Source: CAZCTC01 sp964501335 (lineage in GTDB: Bacteria; Chloroflexota; Anaerolineae; B4-G1; SLSP01). Taken from it: DNA of 64,000 nucleotides. Where the stretch lies: contig CAZCTC010000045.1 in NCBI GenBank assembly GCA_964501335.1, positions 1 through 64,000 of the forward strand, in the 5' to 3' direction. Of the stretch, positions 1 to 8,444 are shown piece after piece (the stretch's first letter is position 1; each line of letters begins with the position of its first letter). The notes under the pieces were generated by a model that ran no database searches, was not told the DNA's origin, and saw nothing but the letters and a program-made list of their open reading frames with translations. A program made the position numbers and the translations under genes.

Positions 1-322
1 TGGCCGTTCTGCTCCTTCTCTCATCCCTGCTACTACCCCCTGAACGGTTACAAATTTTTTAATTGGACCTTATATGACTCCCGTGAAAGTAGGACAAATC
101 TTTCCTAAAAAGGGTTATTTTACTTCTTCCTAACCTAATAAAGGTAAATAATTGCCCTGAAGTGGGAGAAAATTTGGCACATTTCTCAAAAATCGAGTTT
201 TTCAGGAGGGTCCATATTAGTTCATTTTTTATCAATAAATTATTACACTCTATTTAATAGTGGTTGAGTTAATATAAATAATCCCATAATGGGAATACAT
301 CGAACTGAATTTATTTTGCAAA
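1..322. other. AT-rich non-coding left edge
   Basis: No convincing reading frame is seen. The stretch is AT-rich and holds no clear hairpin terminator, tRNA or repeat that I can support. It lies downstream of the minus-strand pseudogene that ends at 323. Confidence 0.5.
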
Positions 323-759
323 TCAGTACTGTTTTTTTATTTCTTTTTTGTAACCCCGTATTGCCCTCTCGAATTTATCGTGCAACGCAGTAATACTTAT
401 CAAATACATATCTGAATTTTGGCTATTCCGTTGTACCAATGGACCTGCGTCTGGCAAGATCAAACTGAAATAATATTCTCTCTTCGAAGTTTTAGTTTCT
501 GATTTCGAATACAATCCAAAAGAATGCAACAAAGCATTCCGTAATTGATATATTGTTTCTGCATCATCTCGTGAAATAGGTTGAAAATACTTATCCACGA
601 AATTTGTAAACCGTTTTCCTACACTTTTTTTATCTTCACCCGCATAAAACTTTCCCAGCAAATCTATTCCTGCCAAAATTGCCATTGTTGCAGGCCATAA
701 TATTTGTTTTGTGCTGACACATTGCCTAATATCCCTTCGTAGCATGTTTTTGCTAATAT
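323..759 (-). pseudogene. C-terminal part of HEPN-like gene split by IS21 element
   Basis: This is the 3' piece of a minus-strand gene whose 5' piece lies at 3269-3374 on the other side of the insertion sequence. The open frame runs on into the IS to 817, but the residues read there come from the IS end. The visible RNALLH motif fits the RX4-6H signature of HEPN domains, which are often RNases or toxin-antitoxin and defence proteins. Joining 3374-3269 to 759-323 gives exactly 181 codons including the stop, with no frameshift. The HEPN assignment rests on one short motif and is tentative; the disruption itself is well supported. Confidence 0.7.
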
Positions 760-860
760 AATCGGGGCCCACCCCCCTAAAAAAAGTTGGGCGAATCGGG
801 GCCCTCGTATGCACCAAAATCCGTTATTGTTAGACGAAATTGACAGTAACGGAGAGGGAG

Positions 861-2381
861 ATGATCGACGTGAAAGACAAAGAAGTGATCCGACGAGCCT
901 TTTTCGTGGAAGAAAAGAGCCTGCGAGAAATAGCTCGAGAATTCCACCATTCGCGGAAGACCATCCGAAAGGCGCTGGCCTCTCCGGAACCGACCGTCTA
1001 TAATTTGCAAAAAAAGCGCCCGGCCCCAGCCATGGATGCTTACAAGGACCGGTTGGAAGAATTGCTGACCGAGAATGAGACGTTACCCCGCAAACAGCGC
1101 TATACGGGACAGCGGATCTATGAACTGTTAGTCGAAGCGGGATATACCGGAAGCGCCTCCACGCTCCGCGGTTATGTGGCCGCCTACCGTAAAGCCAAAC
1201 GCCGTCCCGCGGTTTACCTGCCCCTGGAATTCGATCCGGGCCAGGATGCCCAGGTCGATTGGGGCGAAGGCTTGGTCGAAATCGCGGGAGACCGCGTGAA
1301 AGTCCAGCTGTTTTTCATGCATCTCAACTATTCCCGGCGGACGTTTGTGATGGCTTTTCCTACCCAACGCCAGGAAGCCTTTGCGATGGGGCATGTGAAG
1401 GCCTTCGAGTTCTTTCAGGGCGTGCCACACCGCCTCACCTATGACAACCTGAAAACGGCCGTTCAGAAAATCCTGGAAGGCCATACACGCCAGGAACAAG
1501 CTGCCTTTATCCAATTGCGCAGCCACTATCTGTTCGAGAGCTACTTCTGCAACCCGGCGCAAGGGCATGAAAAAGGCGGGGTCGAAGGGAGTGTCGGATT
1601 TGGCCGCCGCAACTATCTGGTGCCTATTCCCAAGGTAGCCTCTTGGGCCGAACTGAACCGCTTGCTCCTGGAGCGGGTGCTGGCCGATGACCAGCGCACG
1701 GTGGATCGGCAAGAGCATCCCATTGGGATTGCCTGGCAACTGGAACAGCCGCATTTACGGCCTTTGCCCGCCCATCCTTTTGACCATCAAATCGCCCAGC
1801 CCGTGACTTTGACACCTTACAGCCAAGTCACTTTCGAGACCAATCGGTATTCTGTCCCGGCCGATCAGGCGCAAAAGCAACTGCTCCTCAAAGCGGATCC
1901 TTTCGAGGTCACGATTCTGTCTCAGGAGCGGATTCTGGCACGTCACCCCCGGTCCTATGAGCGGAATGCAGACATTTTTGATCCTTTGCACTACCTGTCG
2001 CTCCTGGAACAGCGGCCGGGAGCCCTGGCGCATGCCAAACCCTTGCGCCAATGGCGCCAACGGTGGCCAGAGGTCTACGAACAACTGCTGGAGCGGTTAC
2101 GGCAAGGCGATTCGGAGAGTCAAGGCATCCGCGAGTTCGTTCGCATCTTGAAACTCCATCAAGACTACCCGGAAGACCTGCTGAGTCAGGCGATCACCCA
2201 AGCGCTGGCCTGCGGGTGTCCCCATCTGGAGGGCGTCCAACTATGCCTGCATCAGTTGCAGCAAACGGAGCCCGTCCTGAAAAGGGTCGATCTTTCCGAT
2301 TTCCCCCAGCTGGCTCAAGTCGGCGCCCAACCACCCGATGCGCATTGCTATGAGCAACTTCTGAAGGGGAGGACGGCATGA
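861..2381 (+). CDS. istA: IS21 family transposase IstA
   Basis: This DDE/RNase H-fold transposase cuts and joins the IS ends. The N-terminus has a helix-turn-helix (about residues 10-40, ending SRKTIRKAL). The catalytic core shows DAQVDWGEG (first Asp), a TYDNLKTAV segment (second Asp) and HEKGGVEG (Glu). Length is about 506 residues, normal for IstA. I chose ATG 861 because a GGAG lies 6 bases upstream; a TTG at 840 in the same frame would add 7 residues. The stop overlaps the istB start by ATGA, the usual translational coupling in this family. The gene appears intact. Confidence 0.93.
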   Translation: MIDVKDKEVIRRAFFVEEKSLREIAREFHHSRKTIRKALASPEPTVYNLQKKRPAPAMDAYKDRLEELLTENETLPRKQRYTGQRIYELLVEAGYTGSASTLRGYVAAYRKAKRRPAVYLPLEFDPGQDAQVDWGEGLVEIAGDRVKVQLFFMHLNYSRRTFVMAFPTQRQEAFAMGHVKAFEFFQGVPHRLTYDNLKTAVQKILEGHTRQEQAAFIQLRSHYLFESYFCNPAQGHEKGGVEGSVGFGRRNYLVPIPKVASWAELNRLLLERVLADDQRTVDRQEHPIGIAWQLEQPHLRPLPAHPFDHQIAQPVTLTPYSQVTFETNRYSVPADQAQKQLLLKADPFEVTILSQERILARHPRSYERNADIFDPLHYLSLLEQRPGALAHAKPLRQWRQRWPEVYEQLLERLRQGDSESQGIREFVRILKLHQDYPEDLLSQAITQALACGCPHLEGVQLCLHQLQQTEPVLKRVDLSDFPQLAQVGAQPPDAHCYEQLLKGRTA

Positions 2382-3148
2382 CCACGCCCAATACTGATTT
2401 GTTGTTGGAAACTTATCTCAAAGCGTTACGCTTGCCGACCTTCATTCGCAACTACGGCAAATTCGCGGAGGATGCCGCACAGGCGAATCAAGCCTACGAA
2501 CGCTATTTGTTAGCCTTAGCGCAACAGGAAATCCATCAACGGGAAGGCAATTGTCAGGCTCGGCGGATCAAAGCCGCCCGCTTCCCTTTTCTCAAAGAAC
2601 TGGCCGATTTCGATTTCGCCGCCGTTCCCAGCTTGAAAAAGCAAGCGATTCTGGAACTGTCCCAGGGAGCCTATCTGGAACAGGCCGCGCCTGTGATCCT
2701 GATCGGAAATCCGGGCCTAGGCAAGACGCACATTGCGCTGGCTTTAGCCCTGGCGGCCTGTCGCCAGGGCAAACGGGTCCGCTTTTACAATGCCGCCGGG
2801 CTGGTCAACGAGCTGCTGGCGGCTCAGGATACCCATCAATTGCCCAAATTCCTGAAGGCTGTCCTGCGCCATGAGTTGATCGTGGTCGATGAGCTGGGCT
2901 TTATTCCTTTCACCCAGATCGGCGCCCAGCTCATGTTCCAGTTCTGCTCCACTCTTTACGAGCGGGTATCGATGATCATTACCACCAATCTCCGGTTTGG
3001 CGATTGGATTCAAGTCTTCGGGGATGAACGCCTGACCGTAGCGCTGCTGGATCGCTTGGCTCATCATGCGCACATCCTGGAATTTACCGGTGCGGAATCC
3101 TATCGCTTCCGAGAACGCTTACAACAGGAGGCTCAAGAGAAACCTTGA
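2378..3148 (+). CDS. istB: IS21 helper ATPase IstB
   Basis: This AAA+ ATPase assembles as an oligomer on DNA and activates IstA, influencing target choice. Walker A is GNPGLGKTH at about residue 109 and Walker B is LIVVDELGF at about residue 168. The N-terminus has the small helical domain typical of IstB/DnaC relatives. The 256-residue length is standard. It overlaps istA by four bases and appears intact, so the element may still be active. Confidence 0.94.
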   Translation: MTTPNTDLLLETYLKALRLPTFIRNYGKFAEDAAQANQAYERYLLALAQQEIHQREGNCQARRIKAARFPFLKELADFDFAAVPSLKKQAILELSQGAYLEQAAPVILIGNPGLGKTHIALALALAACRQGKRVRFYNAAGLVNELLAAQDTHQLPKFLKAVLRHELIVVDELGFIPFTQIGAQLMFQFCSTLYERVSMIITTNLRFGDWIQVFGDERLTVALLDRLAHHAHILEFTGAESYRFRERLQQEAQEKP

Positions 3149-3187
3149 TGGGCTTTACCGAAAGGGATGGGTCCCTTTTCGGTCGTC

Positions 3188-3227
3188 AAAAGGGCTTCAT
3201 TTCAGCCAACATTTTGGAAGCCCTTTT
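3188..3227 (+). terminator. Hairpin inside the right end of the IS21 element
   Basis: An 11-bp inverted repeat (AAAAGGGCTTC at 3188-3198 and its complement at 3217-3227) lies 40 bases after the istB stop. It ends in four T residues and may act as an intrinsic terminator. It overlaps the GGG.CCC-rich terminal repeat region, so it may instead be part of the transposase-binding end. Confidence 0.4.
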
Positions 3228-3268
3228 CCCAAAAGGGTCCCTTTTCGCCCATCAAAGGGGTCCCGATT

Positions 3269-3374
3269 CAGTTGACAAAAACAGTAGCAAATACAGCACG
3301 CTAAATTCATTAAGATTTGTAGGGGGAATTGCTGGATTCCTAAAAAAAACGGATATATCGTCTTGTATTGACAT
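3269..3374 (-). pseudogene. N-terminal part of HEPN-like gene split by IS21 element
   Basis: ATG at 3374 (minus strand) is preceded by AAGGAG with 5-base spacing. The reading frame (starting MSIQDDISVFF) runs 35 codons into the IS right end. It continues in frame at 759 on the far side of the element. The full ancestral protein would be about 180 residues. Confidence 0.7.
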
Positions 3375-3475
3375 CAATACTCCTTTGGTAATAATTTATA
3401 GCAAAAGAGCCAGTTAATATTGCCCATCAATCCCAGGCGAGTCGATCAAGGCGGAATCTGCCAGCTAGACGGTTG

Positions 3476-5014
3476 TTAAGCGGCTTTCGATTTGGCCATA
3501 CTACTTACAACCTTCAGTGTTAACCAAATAGTCATCGCAGATAAATGCAAGTTGCATTCTTCCGGTCGTATCCATCCATGTGCTATTTTATGACGGTATC
3601 CGAATGGACTATTACTGTTCACTAAATACCAATAAATCAAGTCGAATAATCCCTCACCTAGAAGTTCTCGTATTTCAATGTTGTCGGGGTTGATTAGATC
3701 ATTCAGCAACACAGTTCCTGGTATACCGCCTTTGAATTGCTTTATATTAACACCGGCATCTTGGACCGAAGTCCTAACAATATGCTCAAATTGGGGCACG
3801 ATTATATGTACAGTGCTTAAAAAATCCGATTGAAAGTACCGAGACAGACCTACTTCATATATACGCCAGTCATAATACGAGCCAAACTGTCTGAGAAGAT
3901 AAGTTATATGGGATTCTACCAAGTACCCTTTCCTCTGCCAAGTGGCGAACAAGGTCCCAATAGATTCAACAACTTCGTCTACATATTGCTTTGCAAAACG
4001 TTCTGTAGCATTGAAATCACCTCGCGAATTACCCTGCGAGTCCACAAATTTGCCAGGAAGCTGTTCTAATAGACCCATTCCAGGGTGTTTTTTTACTGCT
4101 CGTTCCTCGATCTCTGATCTATTCAATATAAATCGTTCATCCGCTAAAAGTTTGTATAATCTGTTTTCCTCTGACTCGTAATCGGCCATTAATTGTTCCA
4201 GCGAAGGAAGAAACCTCTCACGGTGCTGTTCTTGCAGATCCTTACTTAGTAGCACTTGCATGTCTTCAGTAATACCCATTTGTCCCATTGCTTCAACATA
4301 CCCAGGACTAGAATGTGTTACAGATTGCATTACTTGTATGGATGCAGGATTAGATGCACGCTTTGTGCGTATTTGTTGAATACTGTCGGACATTTGCAAG
4401 AGGTCGCTAGCCCACTTAGCGTTTCCTAATCTGTCCTGTGCTACTTTTGCCGCTTCAAGATACCATGCCTTGGCATTATCCAAATGAGCTATCCTGGAAC
4501 TAACTTTAGCTCCCAATTCCAATGTTTCACACCATGATATATCAACTATTTGGCGTTCTGAATCATCATCGGCTAAATCGCGTAATAGATTCAATGCACT
4601 CCTGAGTAACCAAATATCCATTTCATTATGCAGAAAATTCTGGTGGATAGCAGCTTTTAGCGCTATCTTGAGTTGATTTTGACTGTCGAAACCGATCCTA
4701 TTTATCCATTGGTGCGAGTTTTTTAATGTGAGTAATAATGCTATGGCAAAACTACTCGTAGACATGTCACAAGTTCTCACAAGGTCGAATAGATCATAAC
4801 AAAGAGCCTTAGCTTCCGTTCGCTTATCGAAACCAGAATATATATCAAAAGCCTTTTGATAAGAATTAACGACTTCTAGCCAATCACGTTGTGCTTTGCT
4901 TGCAAAATTTAGTCTGTGGGGTTGATCGGTAGGATCATCATCCTTTCGGAATCTCCTAATTACTTGTTCACAACTTGCAGCGAGATCCATGTTAGCTTGG
5001 TATTCTTTATGCAT
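3476..5014 (-). CDS. DUF4209-domain protein, HEPN-like
   Basis: This 512-residue protein has no signal peptide or membrane segment. The N-terminal two thirds look alpha-helical and repeat-like. The C-terminal ~100 residues contain an LIYWYL segment followed by YRHKIAHGW (about residue 472), matching the RNxxxHG signature of DUF4209 and the RX4H pattern of HEPN nucleases. The substrate is unknown. It sits in a low-GC minus-strand group with two other RX4H genes, 104 bases downstream of its neighbour. RNA cleavage in defence is an inference from the motif and location, not shown by the sequence. Confidence 0.65.
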   Translation of the reverse strand: MHKEYQANMDLAASCEQVIRRFRKDDDPTDQPHRLNFASKAQRDWLEVVNSYQKAFDIYSGFDKRTEAKALCYDLFDLVRTCDMSTSSFAIALLLTLKNSHQWINRIGFDSQNQLKIALKAAIHQNFLHNEMDIWLLRSALNLLRDLADDDSERQIVDISWCETLELGAKVSSRIAHLDNAKAWYLEAAKVAQDRLGNAKWASDLLQMSDSIQQIRTKRASNPASIQVMQSVTHSSPGYVEAMGQMGITEDMQVLLSKDLQEQHRERFLPSLEQLMADYESEENRLYKLLADERFILNRSEIEERAVKKHPGMGLLEQLPGKFVDSQGNSRGDFNATERFAKQYVDEVVESIGTLFATWQRKGYLVESHITYLLRQFGSYYDWRIYEVGLSRYFQSDFLSTVHIIVPQFEHIVRTSVQDAGVNIKQFKGGIPGTVLLNDLINPDNIEIRELLGEGLFDLIYWYLVNSNSPFGYRHKIAHGWIRPEECNLHLSAMTIWLTLKVVSSMAKSKAA

Positions 5015-5118
5015 AAGTCTTGATCATCCTTTTGATTATTCAAGTAAATTAGGAGTGGAAGACCAACCAAAACCGCCTCGAAGCGAAGTCAGCGGTCAGT
5101 TACAAGCGCGTTTTGAGT

Positions 5119-5868
5119 TTAAGTGGTTTTTTGCCTAGACTGTAATCGTTTTTGTAATTCGTTTGTGATAGAGACAAGTCTTTCAACTATTTCAGGGCTT
5201 AATATGTCCTTGTAGTTTAGGATACCATGTACTACTTGATTCCGAATTTGGCGAAGTTGGTTTATTTCATCCAGTTCAATCTTCGATATGAAGCCTTCTT
5301 GCACAAGGAGATCAATTGCCGGTAAAGATAGAATTGATTTCCCATGGATGTCAATGCCCAATCTAGAAATGACATCCGTGAGTGTCTTTTCAAAGCTAAC
5401 CCAAGCTTGCATAAATTCACCCAAAATTACAGTTTTGTCTTCTTTGTTCTCAACTAACTTAGATCCAAAAAGGCTTTCGAACAAAATATTAGCAAGTTCA
5501 GCATACACTTCCACTTTATCCCGCTCTACAGTGAGTCCGTTGCCTTGGTGATACAACTCGTTTCGGATTCTATGATACCATTCAATTTCACCCAAATTTA
5601 TCCCATCAATTTTGTCGTTAGCATACTTTTCCAGAGCATCTAATAGTTTTGGAAAACTCTCTGCAAATTCCTGATACTCGTTCCTTGAAATTTTCAATCC
5701 TGTGACGCGAGAAGGAAGGCCCAAATAAGTCTTCATCATCAACTCGACAGCATTATCAATGCTGATCATAGCCAAACGCCGGTTTGTGTCTGAGTCCTTC
5801 TTGAGCAATTCCAAACCATGTTTGAGTATTTCTCCAGGACCAGAAGCCCAGGGTAATTGTACATTCAT
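5119..5868 (-). CDS. Double HEPN-like motif protein
   Basis: This 249-residue soluble, mostly helical protein has two RX4H signatures. RNELYHQG lies near residue 105 and is followed by a helix typical of the end of HEPN domains. RNQVVHGI lies near residue 209. Two motifs in one chain suggest a tandem HEPN arrangement. The start has AGGTGACT just upstream rather than a strong ribosome site. The neighbouring DUF4209 gene is transcribed in the same direction. The function is not identified; an RNase or abortive-infection role is an inference. Confidence 0.6.
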   Translation of the reverse strand: MNVQLPWASGPGEILKHGLELLKKDSDTNRRLAMISIDNAVELMMKTYLGLPSRVTGLKISRNEYQEFAESFPKLLDALEKYANDKIDGINLGEIEWYHRIRNELYHQGNGLTVERDKVEVYAELANILFESLFGSKLVENKEDKTVILGEFMQAWVSFEKTLTDVISRLGIDIHGKSILSLPAIDLLVQEGFISKIELDEINQLRQIRNQVVHGILNYKDILSPEIVERLVSITNELQKRLQSRQKTT

Positions 5869-6217
5869 AATTAGTCACCTATCATTTGTTTTTTGGGGTT
5901 CCGGAGGCATCAACTAATAATTATTAGAAGAATTTCCAGACTGTCTTTGTATATTCTGAAGCTATGAATACTTCGCCATTAGGCTAATTATTTGCGTGAT
6001 AATAAGATATCACGTCTATTCGCATAGATAATTAACCAAATCATGAATTTTCAATAATCCTTAGAATGGGCGAAAAACGGGTTGGAAATCTCCTGGATTC
6101 ATGACCCTTTATGTCTATATTGTGAAGCTTTTGTAATTTTTGGCAAGTTTCGGCACTTATATTTATTTGATTGATATCAACTTTTTAACACACATCCCAA
6201 TTCTCCATTTTCCTCCG
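5869..6217. other. AT-rich divergent intergenic region
   Basis: This lies between the minus-strand HEPN-like gene and the plus-strand operon. It holds no coding frame I support. A perfect 14-bp palindrome (CTAATAATTATTAG, 5914-5927) lies about 45 bases upstream of the minus-strand gene start and could be an operator. GC content rises sharply at about 6250, marking the edge of the GC-rich operon. Confidence 0.4.
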
Positions 6218-6246
6218 TTGAAATTTTTCCAAACTTGTAGTAAAAT
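6218..6246 (+). promoter_or_regulatory. Sigma70-type promoter of the large operon
   Basis: TTGAAA (6218-6223) and TAAAAT (6241-6246) are separated by exactly 17 bases. Transcription would start near 6253, giving a leader of about 177 bases before the first start codon at 6430. Confidence 0.6.
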
Positions 6247-6354
6247 ACACACGTAGCACGCGCAGGTAGAGCTTAAGCTCAATTTTCGGTTTCAGCGCGA
6301 GCTTTAGTAAAACGCACGGGTGGGCCTGGTGCCCTTCCGGTGGTCCTGACTTCA

Positions 6355-6405
6355 AACAGGGCCGCCTCCTGATGATTCAGTGCGCAGGAGACGGCCCTGT
6401 TTTTT
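6355..6405 (+). terminator. Leader intrinsic terminator / candidate attenuator
   Basis: The left arm is at 6355-6371 and the right arm at 6385-6401, pairing at 16 of 17 positions and followed by a T run. No plus-strand gene lies upstream, since the neighbours are on the minus strand. It therefore most simply acts on the operon's own leader transcript (attenuation, or release of a short leader RNA of about 150 bases). The ribosome site of the first gene begins about 15 bases after it. Confidence 0.6.
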
Positions 6406-6429
6406 GTTGCCAGGAATCCGGGAGGGACC

Positions 6430-7095
6430 ATGGCCTTCGATGTGCAACTGTTTCATATTCTGAAAGACCGCGAGCACCTCGTCATCCTGCGGATGGAACT
6501 CGACGGTCAGTATACCCTGTACCTCCCTGGCAATCGGTCCCTCGAACAAACCTGGCCCCATTATCCCGACGCCCGCCCCTATCTGGATCTCTGGTTTTCC
6601 CGCTCTGTCGGCCAACCGATGGGCACTTTGCCCCCCGGCGATCCTGAATACCCCCGCCAGCTGGCTCAGATTCTCACCCAAGATCCCTATCTCAACCTGT
6701 GGGCGTATGTGACGCCTCAGGTGATCCGCGTCAGTTTCCGGCAAATCGCCCAGGCCCTGGGCCGAGATCCCAAGCCTACCTTGCGGGAAGAACTGGCCCA
6801 AAAAGGTCTGCGGTTCGAGCGCAACGAATCCGGCCACTATCAGGCCCCCCTGGGAATTGTCACTCGCGCCCTGGGTCCCCAGGTGGCCGATCGGTTGCTC
6901 CTCTATCCCCAACAAGTGGCGGCTTTTCTGGGCGTCACGCCCGGCGGCGCGCCCGATATCACCCGGCGGCTGGGACTGCTCCTCGAAGGCCGGGGGGATA
7001 TCGCCCTCGTGGAATGGGGGCGGCTGCGTCAGGTCCGCCGCACGGGCCCCCGGACCTTCGTCTTGACCGAAGGCGAAAAGGAGAAAGAAGCATGA
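6430..7095 (+). CDS. Unknown soluble protein, first gene of secretion/pilus operon
   Basis: This 221-residue protein has no signal peptide or membrane segment and I do not recognise it. A good ribosome site (GGGAGG) precedes ATG 6430. The middle part (about residues 95-150) has a helix-turn-helix-like stretch around VSFRQIAQALGRD. The C-terminus is Arg-rich. Because it is first after an attenuator-like leader, a regulatory role is possible but unproven. Its stop overlaps the next start by ATGA at 7092-7095. Confidence 0.75.
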   Translation: MAFDVQLFHILKDREHLVILRMELDGQYTLYLPGNRSLEQTWPHYPDARPYLDLWFSRSVGQPMGTLPPGDPEYPRQLAQILTQDPYLNLWAYVTPQVIRVSFRQIAQALGRDPKPTLREELAQKGLRFERNESGHYQAPLGIVTRALGPQVADRLLLYPQQVAAFLGVTPGGAPDITRRLGLLLEGRGDIALVEWGRLRQVRRTGPRTFVLTEGEKEKEA

Positions 7096-8444
7096 AACCT
7101 CGCTGGAGTTTACTCGGATTGGTTTTGCTGCTGGCCGGTTGTGCCCACAACGAACCCCGGCCCAGCGCTTCCGTATCATCCTGCCGGCCCTATGGCCGGC
7201 CGACGCCGGCTTTTCAAGATCCGCAATTCGGCACGCCGGCACCGGCGGCGACACCTGATCTCCGTCCGGTCTGCACTCCTATCTACCGGACGCCGACGCC
7301 CAATCCTGATTTGCCTCCTACGGTGACCCCGATTGTATCCCCGGCTCAGGCGGGGCCGCGTGTCTCCACGGCCCCGCAAAACCTCACCGTTTCGCCCTGG
7401 AATGAAACCGTCGATCAAACCGCCGCCGCCTGGGATGCCGGAATCCTGGCTGTGACCTGGCATGATGACCACCAAGCTTACTTGACCTGGAGCACGACCA
7501 GCGGGACAGGATCTCGTCCCCTGGCTGAATTGTTAGGCAGCGGGGCTCCGGCCGCCGTGGCCGTCTCGCCGGCGGGACGGATCTATCTGGTCGGCGGGGG
7601 CCAGTGGACCTATTCCGACAACAGCGGCGCCACCTGGCAACCGGCCCGGCCCGCCCCGAACGGCACGGCACCCCGGGCCGTAATCCAATCCGACGGCTTC
7701 CTGCGGCTTTTCTGGCTGGATGGCCAGCAGCTGCAAACGGCAGTTCAACAATCCGACGGCAGCTGGAGTGGGGCGCTGACGCTCCGCGATGGGGTACAAA
7801 GTTATGATGCGATCCGCGCCGGCGACGGCTTGATCGTGGCGGCCGCTGGGGGACAGGTTACGGTCTGGCGTTTCCCGGAAGGGATGGTCACGGCCAATCT
7901 GGGCGACGGGCTGACCCATGTCCACTTGACGCAAAAGGGTAATGAAGTGCTGCTGGGCCTGGGCCGTGCCGTGGCTGGCCAGGGCGCCGCCTATGTGGCT
8001 CGCTCGACCGACGGCGGCCGCAGCTGGCCGGAGTTCTGCCAGGTCCAGGCCAGTGCGCAGCCCATCGGCGATGTGGCGGCTTTCCCTACCGCTCAGGGAC
8101 CCTATGCCGTCCTCTGGAGTTGGCAACCGCCCGCCGGCGAGCACGTTGGAGCTTTCCCCTACATTGCCCTTTCTCAATTGCGCTTTCCTTCCTGCGGCGT
8201 CTCCCCCGAAGTGGGGGCGGTCGATGGCTTAGCCCAAGCCGGCGGCGGCCCCCCCGGACTCCTTTCCCTGACGGCGCGCCAGACCCGTTTCCAATTGGCC
8301 GCCGCCGACCCGGGGATCTTCATGGCCTTTGAAGGGCTTTCCGCCAACGGCCAGGCCGATGTGTATACCGTCGTCCTTTCGCCCGATCGCGTTTTTTCGG
8401 GGATCTCCTTGGGCAGCGGCCAGGCCGGGGAGGAAGCCCCATGA
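7092..8444 (+). CDS. BNR/Asp-box propeller lipoprotein
   Basis: This 450-residue lipoprotein starts at ATG 7092, not at the longer upstream frame, because a lipobox signal peptide (LLLAGCAHN) begins there. Processing would leave a lipidated Cys at about residue 18. A Pro-Thr-rich linker follows, then a beta-propeller-like domain with Asp-box motifs (SDNSGATW and STDGGRSW), as found in sialidase-type BNR repeats. Enzyme activity cannot be claimed; such propellers often bind glycans or proteins. Coupling by ATGA to both neighbours indicates a part in the cell-surface apparatus. Confidence 0.8.
   Translation: MKPRWSLLGLVLLLAGCAHNEPRPSASVSSCRPYGRPTPAFQDPQFGTPAPAATPDLRPVCTPIYRTPTPNPDLPPTVTPIVSPAQAGPRVSTAPQNLTVSPWNETVDQTAAAWDAGILAVTWHDDHQAYLTWSTTSGTGSRPLAELLGSGAPAAVAVSPAGRIYLVGGGQWTYSDNSGATWQPARPAPNGTAPRAVIQSDGFLRLFWLDGQQLQTAVQQSDGSWSGALTLRDGVQSYDAIRAGDGLIVAAAGGQVTVWRFPEGMVTANLGDGLTHVHLTQKGNEVLLGLGRAVAGQGAAYVARSTDGGRSWPEFCQVQASAQPIGDVAAFPTAQGPYAVLWSWQPPAGEHVGAFPYIALSQLRFPSCGVSPEVGAVDGLAQAGGGPPGLLSLTARQTRFQLAAADPGIFMAFEGLSANGQADVYTVVLSPDRVFSGISLGSGQAGEEAP

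Larger units (their letters stand above)
760..3268. mobile_element. IS21-family insertion sequence
   Basis: A complete element of about 2.5 kb contains istA and istB in the usual overlapping order. The tips are inverted repeats: AATCGGGGCCC at 760-770 and, read on the other strand, AATCGGGACCC ending at 3268. Each end also carries an internal second copy of a TGGGCGA..GGG.CCC motif, matching the multiple terminal repeats known for IS21 transposase binding. No clear target-site duplication is visible. The insertion splits a minus-strand host gene. Confidence 0.88.

Noticed and set aside
759..3269. Target-site duplication of the IS21 element
   Set aside because: The flanks (…CTAATAT and CAGTTGA…) show no matching 4-8 base repeat.
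6699..7091. N-terminal extension of the BNR lipoprotein frame
   Set aside because: It overlaps the upstream gene fully; the signal peptide with lipobox begins at 7092 with ATGA coupling.
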